Shown piece after piece: positions 1 through 4,649 of a DNA stretch of 6,605 nucleotides; the first letter of the stretch is position 1; each line of letters begins with the position of its first letter. The notes under the pieces are model-generated. The model was not told the DNA's origin. It was given only the letters and a program-made list of their open reading frames with translations, and did not search any database. The stretch is taken from the NCBI GenBank assembly GCA_031272575.1, contig JAISTO010000125.1, positions 1 to 6,605 on the forward strand, read 5' to 3'. The position numbers and the translations under genes were made by a program. The DNA comes from Treponema sp. Its GTDB lineage: Bacteria; Spirochaetota; Spirochaetia; Treponematales; Breznakiellaceae.

Positions 1-1
1 C

Positions 2-982
2 ACCATGCGGGCCACGGCAAAGGCCCTGCAAACACGGCTCGTGCTGCCCGAGGGCACCGAGCCGCGCACACTCAAGGCGGCGCGTATCATCGCGGATGAG
101 GGGCTGGCGGCCTCCGTCACCCTCGTAGGCGGCGAGGATGCCGTCAAGCAGGCGGCGGCCGCGGCCGGCGTCTCCCTCGCGGGGCTGCAGATAGCCTCGC
201 CCGCGGCCTCCCCCCTCTTCGACACCTACGCGCAGACCTACTACGACCTCCGCAAGCACAAGGGCGTTACCCCGGAGCAGGCCCGCGCCGATATGCAGGA
301 CCCCCTCCGCTGGGGCGCGATGATGGTCCGCAGCGGCGCGGCGGACGCCAGCGTCGCCGGGGCCGAGAACACCACCGGCAACGTCCTGCGGGCAGGCCTC
401 ACGATCATCGGGACCGTGCCCGGCCTCAAGACCGCCTCATCCTGCTTCGTCATGACCGGCCTCGACCCCGCCTGGGGCGCCTCCGGCTCCCTCATCTTCT
501 CCGACTGCGCGGTCGTCCCGGAGCCCACGGCCGAGCAACTTGCGGACATCGCCGTCAGCGCGGCCCAATCCTGCCGTGAGTTCCTCGGCGCGGAGCCCGT
601 CGTCGCGCTCCTCTCGTTCTCGACCAAAGGCTCGGCCGCGCACCCCAACGTCGAGCGCGTCCAGCAGGCGGCGGCCCTCCTCAAAGAGCGCGCCCCGGAC
701 TTCATCTTCGACGGCGAACTCCAGGCGGACGCGGCCCTCGTCCCCGCGGTCACGGACAAAAAAGCCCCCGGCAGCCCCATCCGCGGCCGCGTCAACACCC
801 TCGTCTTCCCCGACCTCGGCGCGGGCAACATCGGCTACAAACTCGTCCAGCGCCTTGGCCGCGCGGAAGCGTTCGGCCCCTTCCTGCAAGGCTTCGCGAG
901 CCCCATCAGCGACCTCTCCCGCGGCGCGTCGGTCGAGGATATCGTCGTCACCTGTGCCGTCACCCTCTCGAGGGTAAAATAG
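2..982 (+). CDS. pta: Phosphate acetyltransferase (5' end outside the window)
   Basis: The product interconverts acetyl-CoA plus phosphate with acetyl phosphate plus CoA. It is cytoplasmic and is normally paired with acetate kinase for ATP-yielding acetate production. Counting from the Met at base 5, visible family blocks are RLVLPEGTEPRT (11-22), the SGAADASVAGAENTTGNVLR stretch (110-129), SFSTKGSAAHPN (204-215), DGELQADAALVP (236-247), FPDLGAGNIGYKL (268-280) and SPISDLSRG (299-307). Ser305, Arg306 and Asp312 occupy the spacing of the active-site Ser/Arg/Asp known from Methanosarcina Pta. The 325 visible residues match the short, single-domain Pta class, without the N-terminal regulatory domain of the E. 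coli enzyme. The frame is open to the window edge. Family members usually carry several residues before this Met, so the true start is probably upstream. The stop is TAG at 980-982. No acetate kinase gene is in the window. Confidence 0.95.
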   Translation, partial: TMRATAKALQTRLVLPEGTEPRTLKAARIIADEGLAASVTLVGGEDAVKQAAAAAGVSLAGLQIASPAASPLFDTYAQTYYDLRKHKGVTPEQARADMQDPLRWGAMMVRSGAADASVAGAENTTGNVLRAGLTIIGTVPGLKTASSCFVMTGLDPAWGASGSLIFSDCAVVPEPTAEQLADIAVSAAQSCREFLGAEPVVALLSFSTKGSAAHPNVERVQQAAALLKERAPDFIFDGELQADAALVPAVTDKKAPGSPIRGRVNTLVFPDLGAGNIGYKLVQRLGRAEAFGPFLQGFASPISDLSRGASVEDIVVTCAVTLSRVK

Positions 983-1020
983 GGGATTATGAGGGGGGGT
1001 CGATTACCGGGCCGTTATTT

Positions 1021-1052
1021 GGGTAGGGGCGTTGCACGCAACGCCCCTACCC
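1021..1052. repeat. Perfect 15-bp palindrome, dispersed-repeat type
   Basis: The left arm GGGTAGGGGCGTTGC (1021-1035) is the exact reverse complement of GCAACGCCCCTACCC (1038-1052), with only AC between the arms. No T run follows on either strand, so it is not a classical Rho-independent terminator, although so stable a stem after pta could still stop transcription or protect the mRNA 3' end. Very similar GTAGGGGCGTTGC/GCAACGCCCCTAC palindromes recur as intergenic repeats in diverse bacterial genomes (recalled from experience). The dispersed-repeat assignment therefore rests on resemblance; only one copy is in the window. Confidence 0.7.
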
Positions 1053-1078
1053 GTGCCGCCCCATCGTCCGCCCCCCCC

Positions 1079-1102
1079 TGGCGCGCACGTTGTTGCGCGC
1101 CA
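1079..1102 (+). other. Small GC hairpin in the aldolase leader
   Basis: TGGCGCGCA (1079-1087) pairs perfectly with TGCGCGCCA (1094-1102) around the 6-nt loop CGTTGT. It lies 10 nt upstream of the AGGAGG ribosome binding site and is flanked by C runs (1071-1078 and 1103-1109). No U run follows. It could stabilise the 5' end of the aldolase mRNA or be chance pairing in GC-rich DNA. I see no riboswitch architecture. Confidence 0.35.
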
Positions 1103-1112
1103 CCCCCCCAAT

Positions 1113-1118
1113 AGGAGG
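1113..1118 (+). promoter_or_regulatory. Ribosome binding site deciding the aldolase start
   Basis: A full AGGAGG lies 4 nt upstream of the ATG at 1123. This fixes the start there rather than at the in-frame TTG at 1090, which would add 11 residues encoded by the hairpin and C-rich leader. Confidence 0.85.
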
Positions 1119-1122
1119 CATT

Positions 1123-2091
1123 ATGCACGCTGTTTTAAAGAAACTCGGTGACATCGGCATCATCCCGGTGATCAAAATCGACGACGCATCCCGGGCGCTG
1201 CCTTTGGCGGAGGCGCTCATTGCGGGGGGTATCCCCTGCGCGGAGGTCACCTTCCGCACCGCGGCCGGCGAGGCGGCCCTGCGCGCCATAAGCGCGGGGC
1301 TCGGCGGCAAGATCGTGCTCGGCGCGGGCACCGTCCTCACGACCGAGCAGGTCGATCGCGCCGTCGACGCGGGCGCGTCCTTCATCGTCAGCCCGGGCTT
1401 CAACCCGAAGGTGGTGTCCCATGCGCAAAAGCGCGGCGTCCCGATCACCCCCGGGTGCTCGAGCCCCAGCGACATGGAGGCCGCTCTCGAGGCCGGCCTC
1501 GAGGTGGTCAAGTTCTTCCCGGCGGAGCAGGCCGGGGGCCTCGCGTTCATCAAGGCGGTGGCCGCCCCCTACGGGAGCCTCCGCTTCATCCCCACAGGCG
1601 GCATCAACGCCTCGAACGTGGCCTCGTACCTCATGTACGAAAAAATCCTCGCGTGCGGCGGCTCCTGGATGGTCCCCCCCGACCTGATTAACGCGGGCAA
1701 TTTCGAGTCGATCACCGCGCTCTGCAAAGAGGCGCAGCAGAAGGTGCACGGCTTCAGCGTCGTGCACATCGGCATAAACGCGGCCAACGCGGAAAGCGCG
1801 AGCCATGCGGCGGCCCTCTTCGGGGCGCTCTTCGGCTTCCCCGTGCGCGACGGAGCCAGTTCCCTCTTTGCCAGCGACGGCATCGAGATCATGAAGGGCC
1901 CCTACCTCGGCGCCAACGGCCACATCGCCGTCGCGGTGAACAACGTGCTCCGCGCCAAAGCGTACCTCGAAGCAAAGGGCGCGGTCTTCAACGAGCAGAG
2001 CGCCAAACCGGACGGCAAGGGCGGCCTCATCGCCGTCTACCTGAAGGACGACATCGCCGGCTTCGCGGTGCATCTCGTGCAAAAAAAGTAA
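1123..2091 (+). CDS. eda: KDPG/KHG aldolase fused to a C-terminal VOC (glyoxalase-like) domain
   Basis: The product is 322 aa. Residues 1 to about 207 are a class I Eda-type TIM-barrel aldolase that cleaves 2-keto-3-deoxy-6-phosphogluconate to pyruvate plus glyceraldehyde 3-phosphate, and/or 4-hydroxy-2-oxoglutarate to pyruvate plus glyoxylate. Matches to E. coli Eda catalytic positions are Glu41 and Arg45 (AEVTFRT), Thr70 (GAGTV), Pro91 (SPGF) and the Schiff-base Lys130 in VVKFFPAE. Phosphate-site elements are TGGI (158-161) and Ser181 in GGSWMVP. The usual TPSE is SPSD (114-117). Eda alone is about 210 residues. The extra 212-322 has two beta-alpha-beta-beta-beta-like halves opening with VVHIGIN and GHIAVAVNN. 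His215, His267 and His317 are plausible metal ligands, as in the vicinal oxygen chelate superfamily. The role of this domain is unknown: it may process the substrate or be regulatory. pta ends 140 nt upstream. No kduD/kdgK partner is in the window. Confidence 0.92.
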   Translation: MHAVLKKLGDIGIIPVIKIDDASRALPLAEALIAGGIPCAEVTFRTAAGEAALRAISAGLGGKIVLGAGTVLTTEQVDRAVDAGASFIVSPGFNPKVVSHAQKRGVPITPGCSSPSDMEAALEAGLEVVKFFPAEQAGGLAFIKAVAAPYGSLRFIPTGGINASNVASYLMYEKILACGGSWMVPPDLINAGNFESITALCKEAQQKVHGFSVVHIGINAANAESASHAAALFGALFGFPVRDGASSLFASDGIEIMKGPYLGANGHIAVAVNNVLRAKAYLEAKGAVFNEQSAKPDGKGGLIAVYLKDDIAGFAVHLVQKK

Positions 2092-2107
2092 CGCCCCCCA
2101 AGGGCAA

Positions 2108-2204
2108 GGATAAACGCATAGACAGGTCTGCCGGACTTTTCATCCGTCATGCCGGGAAAATGCTCTTATGGGGCAGGGGGCGGACGGGGAAAATGCGTTT
2201 ATCC
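2108..2204. repeat. 97-bp segment bounded by 12-bp inverted repeats
   Basis: GGATAAACGCAT (2108-2119) is the exact reverse complement of ATGCGTTTATCC (2193-2204). Inside lies a 10-bp direct repeat, GGGAAAATGC (2154-2163 and 2187-2196), and shorter complementary pairs such as CTGCC with GGCAG. The segment fills most of the spacer between the aldolase gene and the promoter at 2208. It may be a small non-autonomous element or a structured intergenic repeat. I see no clear target-site duplication and no coding capacity. Confidence 0.45.
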
Positions 2205-2207
2205 CTC

Positions 2208-2236
2208 TTGACAAAAAATGAAAGAAATGTGATAAT
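2208..2236 (+). promoter_or_regulatory. Sigma-70 promoter upstream of tRNA-Lys
   Basis: The -35 box is a consensus TTGACA (2208-2213). A 17-nt spacer separates it from the -10 box GATAAT (2231-2236), which matches TATAAT at five of six positions. The spacer is A-rich, unlike the surrounding GC-rich DNA. Transcription should start near 2243, about 28 nt before the mature tRNA 5' end. This is the clearest promoter in the window and may also serve the two downstream genes. Confidence 0.85.
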
Positions 2237-2241
2237 AACGA

Positions 2242-2261
2242 AAAGTGCGGGGGGGCACTTT
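2242..2261 (+). other. Hairpin in the pre-tRNA 5' leader
   Basis: AAAGTGC (2242-2248) pairs with GCACTTT (2255-2261) around a loop of six G residues. It begins almost at the predicted transcription start and ends 9 nt before the tRNA, so it would cap the 5' leader that RNase P removes. There is no U run, so it is not an obvious attenuator. Confidence 0.4.
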
Positions 2262-2270
2262 GCTATTACC

Positions 2271-2343
2271 GGGCCGCTAGCTCAGCTGGCAGAGCAGCAG
2301 ACTCTTAATCTGCGGGTCGGAGGTTCGATCCCTCCGCGGCTCA
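2271..2343 (+). tRNA. tRNA-Lys (anticodon CTT)
   Basis: The 73-nt gene folds as a full cloverleaf. The acceptor is GGGCCGC/GCGGCTC with one G-T wobble, the D stem GCTC/GAGC, the anticodon stem GCAGA/TCTGC with loop CTCTTAA, the variable loop GGGTC, and the T stem GGAGG/CCTCC with loop TTCGATC. The discriminator base is A. Anticodon CTT reads AAG (Lys), the favoured Lys codon in GC-rich genes. CCA is not encoded, so it must be added after 3' processing. No terminator follows: the next ATG is 11 nt past the discriminator base. Confidence 0.97.
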
Positions 2344-2354
2344 ATAAAATCATT

Positions 2355-4643
2355 ATGCCTTCAAGTACAAGCCTCTTAATCAACATAACGCGCATACTAC
2401 GGGCCGCCGGCCTGTATCTGGCGGGCGCGGGCGCGCTGGCGCTTGCGCTCGCGCTGGCGCTTCTGGCGGCGGGCTGCGATAGCCCGCTTTCGCAGAGCGA
2501 TGTGGTCGAGCAGACCGCGGCTCCCACGGCGGACGCTGCCCTCAGCACGGTCGCCAAGAGCGACACGATGCAGAACGCGGTCACCTTCACGCTGAGCGCC
2601 GCGGCGGACGGGCTCTGGCGCGTCTATAACGCGGCGCAGGGGAGCACGGAAAACCACCTGGTCAACACGGTGTACGACACGGAGGGGGAGGGGGGGCTGC
2701 TGACGCTCTTCGTGTACGGCAGCAACCTTGCCGAGGGGGTCTACTGGGTCACTTCCACGGCGAAGGGCAAGGCCGAAAGCGAGCGCCTCGGCCTTACGGT
2801 GGGGCCCTATACCGCCCCCGATCAGACGCTGACGCCCACGGCCTACGCGGGGGAGCGGGTGCAGTCCAAAAGCGCGGAAACGCAAAAGGCCGTCACCTTC
2901 CAGTTGGCAAGCGCCCACACAGGCGAGTGGCGCGTGTACCCCTGGGAAACCGGCGGCCAGGTCGTGGAAGGCGTCAGCGCTTCATTCGATACCGATAACA
3001 AAACCCTCACCCTCACTTCCAGCGAGGCCGACCTGCCTGCCGCCGTCTACTGGGTAAGGGTCACCGAGGCCTTTATGCGGGAGAGTTGGCCCCTCTCGCT
3101 CACGGTGCGGCCCTACACGGGGCCCGGGCAGACGGCCGCGCCGGAACTGGAAGGCAGCAACACGGTCGAACTACAGTCAGAAAATCAAACAACGGTCATA
3201 TTTCATCTCTCAAGCGGCGTCCGCGGGGAGTGGCGCGCGTACGCGGCCCCCTCCGGCGGCGCGCCTCTGGAGGTCCGCGTCATCTTCGACTCAAACGAGA
3301 TGACCGTCAGCCTGGTGTCAGGCGGCCAGTCACTGCCCGGCGGGGTCTACTACGTAGCGGTGCGGGAGAGCGGCAAAACGGAGAGCGGCCGCCTCGCCCT
3401 GCACGTGAAGCCCTGGCAGCCCCTCCCCCCCAGCGAGACGCCGGAGGCCGAGGAGCAAAACAAAACCGTCACCGCGAGGGGGGCCGTCACTTTCGCGGAC
3501 TTCACCTTGAGCGCCGCTGCCGAGGGGCTCTGGAAGGTCTACGGCGCAAAGGATGACGAGGATACCCTTGCGGGCATGGCGGCGAGCCTCGAGCACATAA
3601 CGAAAAAACTCACCCTCCGGGCAAAGGGGGCCGACCTCCCGGCCGGCACCTACTGGGTCTCGGTAACCGAGTCGGGCAAGACCGAGAGCCGGAGGCTCGC
3701 CCTCCATGTGGGGCAGGCGGCCGCCCGCGGAGGGGCCGCCGTGCCGTCTTTCACGCGGCATGCGGGCGAGGCGCAGAAGGAGGCGGCCGTGCAAAAGTCG
3801 GCGGTCTTCAGCCTCGCGAGCGCGCCCGAGGGCGAGTGGAAAGTCTACGCCGCGCCGGAAAAAGACGAGGCCCTTGACAGCGTGGGCGCGTACCTCGTGG
3901 GGGGGAAGAGCGGCGAGGGGGGGAACCGCGCGCTCCTCACCCTGGCCGCCGCGGGCGAGGACCTCGCGCCCGGCACCTACTGGGTCTCGGTAACGACGCC
4001 GGACGGGGTCGAAAGCCGGCGCGCGGCCCTGCGCCTCTACCCGTTCCAGCAGCCCTGGCAGACCGGCGCCCCCCACGCGGAGCTGGCGGAGCGCGTCACG
4101 GTGAAGCATGACGATACGCAGGGCGAGGCGGCCTTTACCCTTGCCAGCGAAGTCGACGGCGAGTGGAAGGTCTACGCGGCGGAGACCGGCGGGGAGCCGC
4201 TGGAAACGGTGGACGCGGATTTCGTCCGCGTGTCGCGGGTCCTCCGCGTCGAGAACACGGCGGGCTATCTCCACGCCGGCCCCTACTGGGTCTCCGTCAC
4301 CGAGGAGGGCAAGGCGGAGAGCGCGCGCCTCGCGCTGCGTTTCGCCCTGGCGCCCGCGCGGACTTTTGCCTTCACCCTGAAGGATGACGAAGGGACGGCC
4401 CCAGATTACGGCAGTTTCGACCGCGCGCTCGGGGCGCTCGCGTTCCGCGTACTCGACGCGGAAAACGCCGCGGCCCTCGAGTGGAGCCTGGACGGGGCGG
4501 CCGCCGCATCCGAGGGCGCGGTCTGCGTCGTCGACCTCACCGCGCTCGCGGACGGCCCCCACACGATACAGGTGCAAGGCGGCGCTGACGACTTCAACCT
4601 CGCGCAGGAGCGGGTCTTCGCGGTGGGCAAGAAAACGAAGTGA
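2355..4643 (+). CDS. Predicted surface lipoprotein with six tandem ~100-residue units
   Basis: The product is 762 aa. Residues 1-40 look like a lipoprotein signal peptide: Arg13 and Arg16, a hydrophobic core with alternating Leu-Ala (27-36), and the relaxed lipobox LAAGC with Cys41 as the predicted lipidated residue, as spirochaetes tolerate. Residues 52-668 form six imperfect units. Each has a 'F-x-L-S/A-S-x-x-x-G-E/L-W-K/R-V/A-Y' strand, then 'L-P-x-G-x-Y-W-V-S-V-T-E-x-G-K-x-E-S-x-R-L-A-L-x-V', which reads as a beta-sandwich (Ig-like) repeat. A distinct, probably beta-rich end of about 93 residues follows (DGPHTIQVQ near its end). It is likely exported and anchored on the outer or inner membrane, perhaps as an adhesin or surface structure; I recognise no family. 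The ATG at 2355 is the only good start ahead of the signal peptide, yet no Shine-Dalgarno sequence is visible. The open frame upstream runs through the tRNA and is not used. Confidence 0.82.
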   Translation: MPSSTSLLINITRILRAAGLYLAGAGALALALALALLAAGCDSPLSQSDVVEQTAAPTADAALSTVAKSDTMQNAVTFTLSAAADGLWRVYNAAQGSTENHLVNTVYDTEGEGGLLTLFVYGSNLAEGVYWVTSTAKGKAESERLGLTVGPYTAPDQTLTPTAYAGERVQSKSAETQKAVTFQLASAHTGEWRVYPWETGGQVVEGVSASFDTDNKTLTLTSSEADLPAAVYWVRVTEAFMRESWPLSLTVRPYTGPGQTAAPELEGSNTVELQSENQTTVIFHLSSGVRGEWRAYAAPSGGAPLEVRVIFDSNEMTVSLVSGGQSLPGGVYYVAVRESGKTESGRLALHVKPWQPLPPSETPEAEEQNKTVTARGAVTFADFTLSAAAEGLWKVYGAKDDEDTLAGMAASLEHITKKLTLRAKGADLPAGTYWVSVTESGKTESRRLALHVGQAAARGGAAVPSFTRHAGEAQKEAAVQKSAVFSLASAPEGEWKVYAAPEKDEALDSVGAYLVGGKSGEGGNRALLTLAAAGEDLAPGTYWVSVTTPDGVESRRAALRLYPFQQPWQTGAPHAELAERVTVKHDDTQGEAAFTLASEVDGEWKVYAAETGGEPLETVDADFVRVSRVLRVENTAGYLHAGPYWVSVTEEGKAESARLALRFALAPARTFAFTLKDDEGTAPDYGSFDRALGALAFRVLDAENAAALEWSLDGAAAASEGAVCVVDLTALADGPHTIQVQGGADDFNLAQERVFAVGKKTK
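2508..4358 (+). repeat. Six-unit tandem repeat inside the lipoprotein gene
   Basis: Units start at about 2508, 2820, 3126, 3432, 3729 and 4056, often with a Q-T-x-x-P linker. The conserved Tyr-(Trp/Tyr)-Val codons fall near 2742, 3047, 3347, 3650, 3977 and 4283, giving periods of about 305, 300, 303, 327 and 306 nt. Unit 5 is longer because of a Gly-rich insertion whose coding DNA lies between two 7-G runs. The units have diverged at the DNA level, so the array is an old internal duplication rather than a recent expansion. The final Trp-Val-Ser-Val-Thr block is best conserved in units 4 to 6. Confidence 0.8.
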
Positions 4644-4649
4644 ACCTGT

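Noticed and set aside
5..7. ATG at base 5 as the true pta start
   Set aside because: The frame is open to the window edge and Pta proteins normally carry several residues before this point, so the real start is probably outside.
1090..1122. TTG start at 1090 for the aldolase
   Set aside because: It lies inside a hairpin loop with no ribosome site, whereas AGGAGG sits properly before the ATG at 1123.
1003..2276. 12-bp direct repeat ATTACCGGGCCG (about 1003-1014 and 2265-2276), a possible attachment-site pair at the tRNA
   Set aside because: One 12-bp match is expected by chance in a window this size, it covers the 5' rather than the 3' end of the tRNA, and no integrase is present.
2160..2354. 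65-residue N-terminal extension of the lipoprotein reading frame
   Set aside because: It would translate the promoter and the whole tRNA-Lys gene. The signal peptide begins only after the ATG at 2355.
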